A stretch of 64,000 bases of DNA from NCBI GenBank assembly GCA_018350325.1, contig JAEVLN010000003.1, forward strand, positions 1,075,985 to 1,139,984. The letters run 5' to 3'. The position numbers were made by a program, and so were the translations under genes. The notes under the pieces are model-generated. The model searched no databases and was not told where the DNA came from. It was given only the letters and a program-made list of their open reading frames with translations. Source of the DNA: Globodera rostochiensis (Eukaryota; Nematoda; Chromadorea; Rhabditida; Heteroderidae). Of the stretch, positions 12,301 through 23,800 are shown one piece after another. Position 1 is the stretch's first letter, and each line of letters opens with the position of its first letter.

Positions 12301-13224
12301 TCAAATGCGTACTCAAAATTCCAAGAAAAAAAGTTAAAAACAAAAAACTAAACTCGACTCTCAAAACCCTTTAAAAATGCACACCGTTTTCATCACAAAT
12401 TTGGTGCTCAGTGAACGTGTTGTTGCCGTCATTCAGGTACAACACGGCCGCGTACTGCGTCTCGGCGGCGCTGAACAATGCCTTAACTTTGTCGATGATG
12501 TTCAGGTCCGCCTGGAACGTCTAAAAGGACGACAAAAGACACTGTGCACACACAAAAGCGGACAAGGACAACAAAAAGTTTTTTTTCCGCAAAAAATCCA
12601 TTTTTTTATTGAGATGGAAGTCGTGCAGCAAAATCACAAAGTCACACACAATGAGACCAAATCTAACATAGACAATCCTTCGGAATGGGAATCCCACCAA
12701 AAAAAAATATTCAACCACTTTTCCAGAGGCGTAGAATTCGAGCCTAAAACAACCAACAAAAACATTTACAAAAAAACCAAGAGTGCAAGATTTGAAATTA
12801 CGATAAACATGAGCAAAAAAAAAAGGTTCCAAACAAATGCTCTATATGTACCTGCACGACCAGCAAGTCAGGACACGTGTCCCCGTTGAAGTCCCCCACC
12901 GCACACGACACTTTGCCGACACCGGTGGGGAGCGTCAACACCTGCGCGGATTTCCTTAACAATATACCAAAATTGTTTAGTTTTCTCAACAGGCAAATTC
13001 TCCCCCCCCCCAAAAAGCAACCTAAAGTCGCTGCCGTCGTTTGGTTGCAAGTATATCAGCAGCATGTTATTCTGCTGAATCAGCAAATCCGTGTTGCCGT
13101 CCTTGTCCATGTCGGCGATGGCACAAATCCTTCCGGCGATGGGCAGCATGGGCTTGTCCCCGATGTTGACGATGGAGGCGGCAGACAGGCTGGCCAGCAG
13201 GGACATGATCAACGATTTTGGCAT
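9385..13224 (-). CDS. ITFG1/LINKIN-like FG-GAP membrane protein
   Basis: Thirteen exons give about 628 residues, close to the usual ITFG1 (TIP) length. An N-terminal signal peptide (residues 1-17, MPKSLIMSLLASLS...) precedes FG-GAP/integrin-type beta-propeller blades marked by Ca-binding loops DMDKDGNTD, DFNGDTCPD, DINGDGITD, DVDSDGQLD and DLKEDGNLD. A later segment reads LCQLPQSAHRLL then NPFVLFGLSR, characteristic of ITFG1. A single C-terminal membrane helix follows and the tail ends HRFHFDAM. The family (C. elegans lnkn-1) is a cell-surface adhesion protein whose short cytoplasmic tail links to tubulin and RuvB-like proteins. The ATG at 13224 is chosen because it starts the signal peptide. 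Two introns are large; one (10884-11590) holds a dispersed repeat and G/C runs. Confidence 0.93.
11101..11222 (+). repeat. dispersed repeat with GC core, ITFG1 intron
   Basis: Matches 16041-16150 in the same orientation: both run from a word like TTTTGTTTTGCACTTTTA to a core CGCCTATCGGCACTGCCGA (here) or CGCCTATCGGCACCGCCGA. A related core occurs inverted inside the hAT element near 26870-26900. It lies wholly within an intron of the ITFG1-like gene and ends in a run of about 14 C. Confidence 0.6.
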
Positions 13225-13718
13225 TTTCTCAGGCACTGATTATAAAAGCCTTACATTTTTTAACCGGAAGTGCAAATAATGGAGACGAAAGCATCAAACA
13301 TATACTACCCTTACAACGAATACATTTTTTTTACCGGGTATGGACAACTCGGCAACCTGAACGGGATATTTTAAAAGTTTAAGTAAATTTAATCAACGAG
13401 AAAATATAGATAAATTGCTCTGTGTTTTGTTAATTACCAGCAATTGACCATTTGTTGATTAGAAATTTTTAATTGCCCGCTTCAGGCAACCGAGTTGTCC
13501 GTACAGCACTACGCCGCCTGTTTCAAATAAATTCAAGAAAAAAAAATCCAATATTTTTCATTAAACTTATTATCCCAGTTTCATCTATGCAAAATGTGCG
13601 AAAAAGCATGTGAAATTGTATTTTTAGCGTTAGAAACGCAAATACAAAAAAAGTGCGATACAAAAAGGCGCGTCCAACCTTTAACCACAATAAAATCAAA
13701 TGGCCAATCGAAAGAATC

Positions 13719-14409
13719 CTAAGAATTTTTCTTCAAAAATGCGACAACACGATCCCTGAGTTTCGGCAAAATCTTGACATGCTCGTCCATGCATGCGCCG
13801 GCACATTTCGCTACGCCGTCAGTGAACTGATTCCGCTGCTGCTCGGACATATTGGCAAAGTCGGTGCCAAACTTCTGGTTCTGCTTGTCCTGGCTGAAGA
13901 GTTTTTATGAAATAAAAGTTAATGGATTGCATGGGTTCGAATGTGAAAAAAAGCCCACCACGTGGTTATGCATCGGTTGAGCTGATCCTGGAAAAATTTT
14001 GATTGAACCTTTTGAAACAAAAGACCATTTGTGCACCTGCCAAACCGAAAATTCGTCGTCCACTTTGGCAACCACCGCTTGATACTTTGCGCGACAATTT
14101 TCCTCGCAGTCGTCAATTTCTTTGCGTTTCGCGCCCCGCGTGTCGTAACAGGTGGCGGAACACAAATGCATCTCGCGTTGCAGCTTCCGGATGTAACTGA
14201 TTGTGGGGAATTTATTAAAAAAAAATTCAAAATTGGTCAGAAAATATTCACACCATCCGGGACAGGTTCCATTTTTTAATCACAAATAATTTAATAGCAT
14301 TATTGGTTTAAAACCCAGCAAACCTGATGTCCAGCTCTTCAGCAACTTGATTGACCGAATCCTTCATCCGATCTTGAGACCGGATGAATTCATCTTTGTC
14401 CGATGGCAT
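13719..14409 (-). CDS. FAM136A-like (DUF842) twin-CX3C protein
   Basis: Four exons encode about 150 residues. Four CX3C motifs are present: CSATC, CEENC, CITTC and CAGAC, the pattern of FAM136A (DUF842), a small intermembrane-space-type helical protein. The third motif only forms if the donor is taken at the second GTG near 13958 (ACGTG/GTGGGC). The alternative donor loses the second cysteine, so the motif decides the splice site. The protein starts MPSDKDEF and ends FLKKNS. The family is linked to mitochondrial protein homeostasis; its exact role is unclear. It lies between the ITFG1-like and kinase genes on the same strand. Length and cysteine spacing agree with the family. Confidence 0.88.
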
Positions 14410-15307
14410 TGACGAGGGTTTTCTTGCGGAGGCTTAGGGCTCGTAGGACAAACCAAATTCGAAACAAATAAAAGCTTCTTGCAGCCAAAACTTAATTAGG
14501 GCCAAGTGTGTTCCTACAAACAATTAACAGATAATTAGCGCGCCCATGGACGGGCAAAAACGGTTAGACAGAGTATAATGGAGACCTCGGAAAATTCTGT
14601 GTTTTCTGTACTTTTGAACAGGTACAGTCAGTTGTACATACAAACCGACATCCACCGAGGTACAGAATACAGATACCGGTTTGTTGTACTTCCTGTACTG
14701 GAAAAAAACGTGATTTTCCAAATTTGCAGAGACAAAATGCCAAATTTTTTAAAGTAATCAGTAGGCTACGATTTATATGGACAAAAAATCTCGAAATATG
14801 GCCATAAAATATGGATCAAATATGGCAGAAAATGGACGAAATATGGATAAAAAAGTTTTTCAAATATAACAAAAAGTGGGCAAGATTTCCTAATAGAAGT
14901 AATAAATAAAGTTTTTTTTATAGAAATTAAAGGCATTTCAAAGAAAATTTTTGGAAATAAGCAGAAATTAAAAATTTTTATTTTTTGGTGGCAGCATTTA
15001 TTGTCGCGAAAAAGTAAAGTTTAGGGGTATATTTTTTGAAATTTTTTAAAAAGTCGAGCCTTAGGGGTGTATTTTTCAAGTTTATTGCATTTTGTTAAGG
15101 AATTTTTGAAAAATGGCAAAATATGGATAAAAATCGCGAAATATATAAAGTATGGATTCAAAGGCTGCCATAACAAATTTATTCGGATGTATGCACAAGA
15201 ATAGACCGGGACAATTAACACCTAAATTAAATACAGGAATACACATTGGTTAAGGAAGGCACTGATAATCGGGATTTGTTCAGATTAATGCCAAGCAGGG
15301 AAAATGG
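14410..15307. other. AT-rich intergenic
   Basis: No coding exon seen. The stretch 14750-15160 has many copies of words like AAATATGGA and two copies of a word close to TTAGGGGTGTATTTTT. 14560-14720 contains a loose inverted arrangement of ACCGG-type words. Upstream promoter sequence of the FAM136A-like gene should lie near 14410-14550, but I see no defined element. Confidence 0.5.
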
Positions 15308-15778
15308 GGCAATCCTTTAAGAATTGCGGTCCCGATGGAAAAAAATCTTAACAATTTTAAATGCATGTTTTCTAGGATAAAAATATGCGCAGAACACGAA
15401 TCCGAGTTCGGATTTTGCAAATGTCGAACCCCAAACCCGAATTCGAACATTTTTCGAAATTCAGCCCCGTAAAAAATAATTTATGTATGAGTCCAAAAAG
15501 GTTAAAATCTTCTAAAAATCCACGAAAACGTTTGTATAATGGGAAAACAAAACAATGCAATTGTTAACGGTGTAGAAATATGAAATATAAAAAATTGGTG
15601 AGACCAAAAAAAGGTTATATTTGTAATTTCAAAAAACTGTTCGGGTTTGGAGTTCGACATTCGCAAAATCCGAACTCAGATTCGTGTTCTACGCTTAGTT
15701 TTACCCCAAAAACATGCATTTAAAATTATAAACACCCAAAAAATTTTTGTGTCGGGACCGCAATTCTTAAGAATTGCC
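15308..15778. mobile_element. palindromic MITE with long inverted repeats
   Basis: About 471 bp. The ends are inverted repeats of roughly 150 bases: TTAAGAATTGCGGTCCCGA near the left end and its complement at the right end, continuing through ATGCATGTTTT, GAACACGAATCCGAGTTCGG and TTTGCAAATGTCGAAC with scattered differences. The flanking octamers are GAAAATGG (left) and GAACATGG (right), one mismatch, consistent with an 8-bp target duplication. No coding capacity. The right end overlaps the last codons of the kinase gene. The inverted repeats are seen directly; the element class is inferred. Confidence 0.8.
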
Positions 15779-17249
15779 GAACATGGCGTGATCGAGGCCG
15801 TACAGCGTTGAGTTAAACGTATTGTGCTCTGCCACTTCCATACCACCCCCCCTTGTAATCCTTTCGCGCATCAGCCGCACAATGGGCCGTGGGTCATCCG
15901 CTGAGCAAATGAACGGGTGCTAAAATTTTAGATAAACTTTCTCGTTCTACATAATTGCAAATGAATTGCTGGAATTTAGACGGGAGGTCGAATTTTTTTT
16001 CAAAAAATCGCCAGAAAATATGTTATTTGACTGCATGAAAAACCATAGGGGCACCCTTTTGTTTTGCACTTTTAAAATTTGTTGGCCAATTTAACAATCA
16101 AAATCAAAAATTTCCCCGGCGACGCCTATCGGCACCGCCGAGACTCCCATGCCTAAAAAACGTCAAAAAAGTTAAACAGTCGCAAGAGCCACCGTCAGCA
16201 GCTGAGCGACGTCCCAACGTTCGTCCATATTTTTGACGAGGCACCGGTTCAAAAAGTTGTTGAACTGCTGAGACCATTGGTCTGGCTGCAAAAGTGTCGG
16301 AGGATCAGCCGTCTGCACTCGGAACATCACCCGATGCGGCTGCATGTTGTGGTGAGGCGGCTCCATCTGCGCCATTTCGATGCAAGTGATTCCCAACGAC
16401 CAAATGTCCGCTGAAATTATTACAATTTTATTTCAATTAAAAGACCGAAAACAAAGAACGACCCCCCCCCACCTTTGCATCCGTACGGTTGGTCTTTGGA
16501 CATCTGACAGAGAATCACTTCGGGTGCCATCCAATACGCTGTGCCGACGCACGAAGTGCGTCGCTCGTTGTCCTCCATGATGGCAGCGACGCCAAAGTCT
16601 GCTGAAACAGCACAAATTATGAATTTGTGTCCAACATCACTTGCCCAATTTGACTTCCGGCTCGAAGGTCAACAGAACGTTGCTGCCCTTCAAGTCCCGG
16701 TGGATGACGTTGCGCGAGTGGAGGAAGTCCAATGCGAGGCACAACTTCCGCGTTACGTGAGCAATCTGCGGCTCGTCCAATGGATTTTTCAGTCTTACCA
16801 TCACTCCGGCCACGGAACCGCCCGGGCAGTATTCCAAAATCATCTGAAAAAAAACCAAAATCATTAAGAAATTCCAGAACTAAAGAATTTCGGAAATAAA
16901 AATTAAAACTTACGAAAAGATTCTGCTCGAAGCGATAGAATGCCAACAGCTTGACAATGTTCGCGTGGTCTCTGCACATTTTGAGTGTTTCGAGTTCCAC
17001 CAGAAGGTCGTCGAGATTTTCATCGTTTTCCAGCGGGATTATCTGAATGAAAAAAGTTTGGTTTATGGGCAATATTTTTTATCGTTTTTTTGGCTTCACC
17101 TTGCAAGCGGCAAACAAATCCCTGTCCTTGACACTGCGAACCTTCACAACTCTGTTGAACCCGCCGATGCGAATCTCGCGCACCTCGGACCATTCGCTGT
17201 CCAATGGATTCACTTGACGATGGAACAATTGAACTAAAAGGCTGAACAT
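15767..17249 (-). CDS. SLK/STK10-like Ser/Thr kinase, kinase domain only
   Basis: Six exons (17249-17100, 17042-16914, 16843-16645, 16601-16473, 16410-16193, 15919-15767) close in phase and give 325 residues. Kinase landmarks: the ATP-site lysine in AACK (residue 50), HRDLK (catalytic Asp 143), DFG (161-163), an activation segment ending in APE (185-187), and DIWSLGITCIEM followed by EPPHH. This order matches Ste20 group V kinases (SLK/STK10; C. elegans gck-4). The glycine loop is degenerate (RIGGFNRVVKV). The intron at 16644-16602 starts with GC (GCAAGT). The long C-terminal coiled coil of SLK/STK10 is absent: the protein stops about 45 residues after HPF, and the last codons GNS-stop lie in a MITE end. 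The start ATG is the nearest in frame; an upstream exon cannot be excluded. Confidence 0.88.
16041..16150 (+). repeat. dispersed repeat with GC core, kinase intron
   Basis: Second copy of the repeat at 11101-11222, same orientation, lying inside the last intron of the kinase gene. It shares the TTTTGTTTTGCACTTTTA start and the CGCCTATCGGCACCGCCGA core. Confidence 0.6.
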
Positions 17250-17492
17250 CCGAAATAATTTGTGCAATATTCCGCTGCTGTTGAACGAAATAAATTTGGT
17301 ATCAAAAGCGGATGTGATCAAAAGTGATACAGGAATTAAAAGAAAGCCAGGCACTTGGTTAGCCCGGGGGTCGACGATTTTTCAAGACGGGGGGTCGCAA
17401 AACCATTGTGACTTTAAAAAATGTTTTTTTTTTCAAAAAATTCAACCGATTCAAAACCCGCTTCAAATTCTCAATTGAGTAATCATGCATCA

Positions 17493-17735
17493 ATCGGCCG
17501 CGATCTTAAGCAACCAAAATTGCAAGGATTTGGTGATTTTTGGTGCTCGCCTTTTGAAATAAAGCTTTTTTAGAAATGGGAGGGGCGGGCGGTGTCGACA
17601 GGCGCCGGCGACAGAAAAATTGATATTAAAAATTGATCCAAATCTCACAAAAAAATTTTTATTTTTTAACAACATTATGCCAAATATAAAAAATGTTAAG
17701 CATTTTTAAATTTCTCATCCGTTTTCCAAAAAATA
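17493..17735 (-). repeat. dispersed repeat, copy 2 (inverted)
   Basis: Reverse-complement copy of 4312-4545, in the gap between the kinase start and the stop of the ankyrin/Dpy-30 gene. The shared words are in the same order, with small indels. The two copies face each other across 13 kb. Confidence 0.7.
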
Positions 17736-17832
17736 TCCGCGCACAAAAGCCCTTCTGTGGGCAACTTTAGTCTGTCAAATTCGATTGAAAGAATACGACA
17801 AAAAGATTTGTAATTGTTGATCACATTTCCTT

Positions 17833-20800
17833 TCAATAGTCATCCCCGGCTTCAATGTAGCGGACAAGCCATTCGGAGATGAAGCTGAAATTCGAATTCA
17901 TTTAAAATTCGTCCGGCCCAACCACTCCACCGACCCGACGGGATTTGCTGGACGACGCAGAAGAACCTTTTGTTTTAATTATATGCGTTTAGTTCTTCCA
18001 TTTTTATTTTCTTAAACACCTCAGCCAATGCTTTTGTTAGCACGGGCGCAACCGTTCGAGCCAAGTAAAGGCCGTTGTCGCTGCTTAAATTTTTAGAAAA
18101 ATCGGTTTAAAAAAACATCGAAATTTTTATCTTTTCTTACGTTGGCATGTCCAATTTTTCGTGTAAAAGACGCTCAAAACGACGTTTCTCCAGGTCTTCC
18201 TCTTCATCGTCGCCGTCACGTCGGCCTGTGTCGACACCGGAGCTGTAAAGTCAAAATAAGATTTTTCGAGAGTCTCGACAATTGAGTCAAGGCAAATGCC
18301 AGGCTTTTTGGGTAGGTGTAAAAGAATAATTCAATCCAATGGCATTTTAATCATAAACTCTCTTATGGCCCAGGGTATATGGTAGTCCTAAAAGGAACAC
18401 TTGGGATACTGTAGCTCATTTGAACATTCGGTGGGACCTTTGCGGAGAGAATGATTCTGCAGGACTTTCCCAGCCGTGGTCATCTGGCGGCACATGTCCA
18501 TGTTGTGGCATTACTCCATCTTCAAGTGGTACTGCAACAATTAGGGAAAACCCATTTTTTGTGAAAAGGTTTAAGCCGCTGCCCCCACCCCCACAAACCC
18601 TCCTCCACGTCGCGCTCCTTCATCAACTTCAAGTCAAACACCGCATTTCGTCGGTAGTAGTCCGGTGTTCTGCCCTCCTGCAGAAAATTATTATTTTGGT
18701 TTAAAAACATTAATTTTAAAAGCTGGCCTAAAACCCAGAACAGTTTGAGAACGCAGAAATAAAATGCGTCAATTTCTGTCCAGTTTTCAGTCGAATTTCC
18801 GATTAAATTTATAGTTTAACTCTAAGCAATTGGCCAAGAGGCCCGATGATCACATTTATTCATTACGTTGTCCACTGCCATTGGGTCAGCGCCGGCTTTG
18901 CCCAAAATTTTCAGATAGTGCCCTCCGTCACGGGCCGCCGCCGCATAATGCATGGCCGTCCTTTTATTCTAAAAAATTTAATATTAAAAAAGTTTAACAA
19001 AATTAAAATTGTTCTTGTCACAAACATAGTCAGGCGCGTTCAGAACGGTGGGATATGTCGCAGCAATGAAACGAATAATCTGAAAATATTTAAATTCAAA
19101 ATAATTCTCTTTAAAATATTTGCTATAAAAGTGCCCGCCTCGGTCTGCTCGTGAATGATGGCCGTATGGAGGGGCGTGCAGCCATGCCGGTCCCGTGCCA
19201 GTGCCAACCGTTTTCCAGTCATCAAACCCTTTAAAGAATGGCCTAATATTACACTCAAAAAGTTTTTCAAAATGTTCAAGAAGTGGCGGCCCCGGTTTAA
19301 CTTGGAAAGAATTTTTCAAATTTATTGTCGGGAAATGCCGCCGTCGCTGCTTGCTACCTTCATCGGGACCAGTTGGCCTTCCTTCACCGCCTTGTGGATG
19401 GCATCGATCGTTTTCTACAATTTAAGCAAAATTAGAAAAAATGAGAGAAACTATCGACGGTTTATCAAAACATTGTTAAAGAAGTACCAGCAGGTTGGAC
19501 AACTCCTTGAGGAAGAGATGAGCTTCGGGGTTCGCTGTTTTCTTGTCCAGCAGCAAATCGCCACATCCGGAAAGCACCAGCTGGTCGAGTCTGATTAGTT
19601 TTAAAACTTTGAACAAAAATTATGCTAAATTAGTAACTTGGCCAAGTTGCCCTCCCTCAGCCATTGTTGAATGCTGAAATCAAACGACGTTTGTATAAAT
19701 ATTAATTAATTTAATTGTTTTAAAATAGAATTGGACTTAGGAGATTACAGCCGATCAAACGCCCGAATTACAATATGTTCCATCTTTTATATGCACGGCA
19801 AATGATTAAAGATTGAAAGAGAAGCGCGGCTCCTTTTGTGTGTTCTCATTGCTTACAAAACGCTGGGAGCGGATTTCCGGATTCCAGAAAGAAAAACACA
19901 AGGGCAGAATTTGGAAACCGGATTCCAGAAAGAAAAACACACGGACCAAATTTGGAAACCGGATTCCAGAAAGAAAAACACACGGACCGAATTTGGAAAC
20001 CGGATTCCAGAAAGAAAAACACACGGACCGAATTTGGAAACCGGATTCCAGAAAGAAAAACACAAGGGCAGAATTTGGAAACCGGATTCCAGAAAGAAAA
20101 ACAGACGGACCGAATTTGGAAACCGGATTCCAGAAAGAAAAACACACGGACCAAATTTGGAAACCGATTCCAGAAAGAAAAACACACACGGACCGAATTG
20201 GAAACCGGATTCCAGAAAGAAAAACAACAAGGCAGAATTTGGAAACCGATTCCAGAAAGAAAACACACGGACCGAATTTGGAAACCGGATTCCAGAAAGA
20301 AAAACACACGGACCGAATTTGGAAACCGGATTCCAGAAAGAAAAACACACGGACCGAATTTGGAAACCGGATTCCAGAAAGAAAAACACACGGACCGAAT
20401 TTGGAAACCGGATTCCAGAAAGAAAAACACAAGGGCAGAATTTGGAAACCGGATTCCAGAAAGAAAAACAGACGGACCGAATTTGGAAACCGGATTCCAG
20501 AAAGAAAAACACACGGACCGAATGTGGAAACCGGATTCCAGAAAGAAAAACACAAGGGCAGAATTTGGAAACCGGATTCCAGAAAGAAAAACACAAGGGC
20601 AGAATTTGGAAACCGGATTCCAGAAAGAAAAACACAAGGGCAGAATTTGGAAACCGGATTCCAGAAAGAAACACACGGACCGAATTTGGAAACCGGATTC
20701 CAGAAAGAAAAACACACGGACCGAATTTGGAAACCGGATTCCAGAAAGAAAAACACACGGACCGAATTTGGAAACCGGATTCCAAAAAGAAAAACACAAG

Positions 20801-23800
20801 GGCAGAATTTGGAAACCGGATTCCAGAAAGAAAAACACGGACCGAATTTGGAAACCGGATTCCAGAAAGAAAAACACACGGACCGAATTTGGAAACCGGA
20901 TTCCAGAAAGAAAAACACACGGACCGAATTTGGAAACCGGATTCCAGAAAGAAAAACACAAGGGCAGAATTTGGAAACCGGATTCCAGAAAGAAAAACAC
21001 ACGGACCGAATTTGGAAACCGGATTCCAGAAAGAAAAACACAAGGGCAGATTTGGAAACCGGAGAGGCGCGGCGCCTTTTGTGTGTTCTCATTGCTTACA
21101 AAATTGGGAGCGGATTTTATGGCTTTTAAATTCGTCGGTTTAAGAACCTATAAATCAGGCATTTTAAGTTCACCCCGAGTTTTGGCACCGAATCCCTGCT
21201 TATTTGTTTGTACAAATTGCCCACTTTGACTCGAGGTAGGAAGGCGCCACGCGGTTGTGCAGCACCTGCTTCAGTGCCTGTATTTTGTATGTAAATGGCA
21301 TTAATATCAAACAAACAGAATAAATTGGGCGGGAACCTGGGCCCGATCGATCAGCCTTTGGAATCGAGTTTGACCGGGCTCAGCCTAGACTCGGACCCCG
21401 AAAAATAAGTTTGCCCAATCTCTACTAGCGTTGCTTGTTGATCGGCTACACCATCAAGTGCTTTCAAATGGTTTCAATAATGTTGTTGTCCATGTTTCAA
21501 CAAAGAGTTATTGAGGAGGCCCCACTCCCGCACGACCGGTTTTTATCATTTGCTCGACCTGCTTGGTGTCCATGCGCATCCGTTCCAGATTGATTTCCCC
21601 CGGGTATCTCAAGTAGTACTTCGGTGGACGTCCGTGCTGATTTTATTAAAAAGGCATTCAAATTGAAATTTTCCACAAATTTTTTTGCCATACGCAGTCG
21701 AAAATGTTCGGGTCCGCGCCCGCCTTCCGCATCAATTTGTACATGTAACCGCCGTCCCGAAGTGCGGCCGCATAATGCAGCGGCGTGCGTTTGTTCTGAT
21801 GACAGAAAACGATTGAATTGAAACACAAATTACCGTAACAATCAATTTAATCATTTGTTACAGTAAACTCTGTGCTTTTCGATAAAACGTATTAAATTAA
21901 GAAAGCAAGCCTAGCAGCACGCACACACACACACACGCACCTGGTCCATGGCATTGACGGATTGGGGATAGTTGCGGATCAGATACTTGGCAATGTCAAT
22001 TTGGCCAAACACAATGGCCTTGTGAAGAGGGGCCTTAAATCCATTAATCAATTTGAATTTATAAAAACTCTTTGAAAATGCTTTCAGAGTACGGATGATG
22101 TTTTATTAAAATTAATAGTTTAAATTAAAATATGGTGGCATCGGGCTTAAGAGTTTATTTAAATTAAAAAAAATAAACATTTTCAATTGACTTACCAGCC
22201 CCCGGCAGTCACGGCACAATGCCAACTTTTTTCTATCTGTCAACAATTTGACTGCTCTCAGATTGCCCTGCTCGATGGCCTTGTGGATGGCGTGGATTTT
22301 GGCCTGATACTGCGGTAACACCTCCAAAAAACTGACGGCCTCGGCGTCCTCAACCTAAAAGTGCTAAATTTAAATTTAAAAAAATTCGTCAATTTGCGTT
22401 ATTTAGTGACATAATTTAAATTGTGCGTTTAAAAAGGTTTTGGCGCTCGCAAAAATTTGATTTTGAATATGTGGCGCTCGGCCCTCAACGACCTGATGGT
22501 TTCGGCCCAACAACAAATCGGCGTATCCGTTCAGCACCAATTCCTCCAACTTTCCGATGTTGCCGGTGTGTACCCAATCCGTGATGTCCTCCTCCAAGTC
22601 TTGCAACAGAGTCCGATTCAGTTGGCCGGCGATCAGATTGTTGATCACCTGCACATTTTAAAAATAAATTCACACAAATATTTTCTGAACAATTCGAAAC
22701 AGCAACGGACCGCGTTGTCCTTGAGGGTTCGAATGTTCAACCGTTTGCCATGCGTTCGGTAGAAAAAGGGCGTATGGCCGTACTTGTCCTCGATGAACGC
22801 GTCGCCGCCGGCCTTCTGAAGGACCTAAAACAGAACAAAAAAGGAAAAAGCGATTACCACCGGACTTTCGTAATTACCTTAATCATGTGCTCCCCGTTGG
22901 CGTCAGCAGCTGCATAGTGAAGGACAGTTCGACCAGCCTGCAAATTTTGTTAATTAATTAAATAATTAAAATATAAAAATTGGACATGGTCAGTTTCGTT
23001 GACACAATGCGGATACTTTGCCAACAGGAAGCGAACCTAAACAATTTAGAAAAGAAGAAGGTTACGGGCGCGCTACCGTATTCGTCTGGCCGTAAAGAAG
23101 GGCCTTGTGCAGAGGAGTCATTCCTGAAAATTAATTTTGAAATCCCCCGAGGGCATTATTTTTAATAATTCCCTAAAGGCGCTATAACTGCTCCAACCGT
23201 GCGTGTCTCTGGCGGTGGCCAGCGAATTGCGGTCAATCAGCGATTTGACTCGGCGAACGTCGCCCTCCTCGACAGCTGAAACAACCAATTTTCTTCATTA
23301 TCAGATGAAAAAAACACATTTTTTTCTCTTTAACATTTTCTCCAATTTTTATAAATAAAAAATTATAATAAGTTTTATCCTTTTGTCTTAGGTTTTTTAA
23401 GAATGGGTACAATTTACTTACCCTTGTGAATGGCGTCAATTTTGGACTGATATTGAGGCACCTGAAAGTTTTTATTTGTGTGTACGGTGGAGAGAAGCCG
23501 GGATTGATTGGCTGGCAGATGGAAGGCCCAGGGAAGTCCCCCCGGGGAAGGCCATAAAAGGATGGATCATCTCCAATCGGCGGGGCTCAGTCTTCCATCC
23601 CTCCCAACTCATCCCGGGACGCGCTCAGCCGGCAGGTCACAGCCCGATCAAGGCGCTGTGAGGAAAGGGATAAAGCGAGCGAGAGAGGCCGGGGAAGCCA
23701 TCTCCCCCGGGGGGCCATCTCCCGGGAAAAAGTTTGGCTGATTTTTGTTCGAACCCCCTGCAAAAATTCGGCGGATGCCAAATTGGTGGACATTTTGTCG

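Noticed and set aside
12377..12889. 170-codon plus-strand frame
   Set aside because: It is the antisense of an ITFG1-like exon plus its long intron.
19781..19783. ATG (MEHIVIRAFDR) as the start of a separate ankyrin/Dpy-30 gene
   Set aside because: Possible, but the exon at about 21235-21288 (ALKQVLHNRVAPSYLES) and matching phases link this part to the upstream modules. I kept one gene and noted the alternative.
19806..21229. Open frames of 380-460 codons on both strands
   Set aside because: They are produced by the 41-bp satellite, which lacks stops in all six frames. The translations are the same short peptide permuted by frame.
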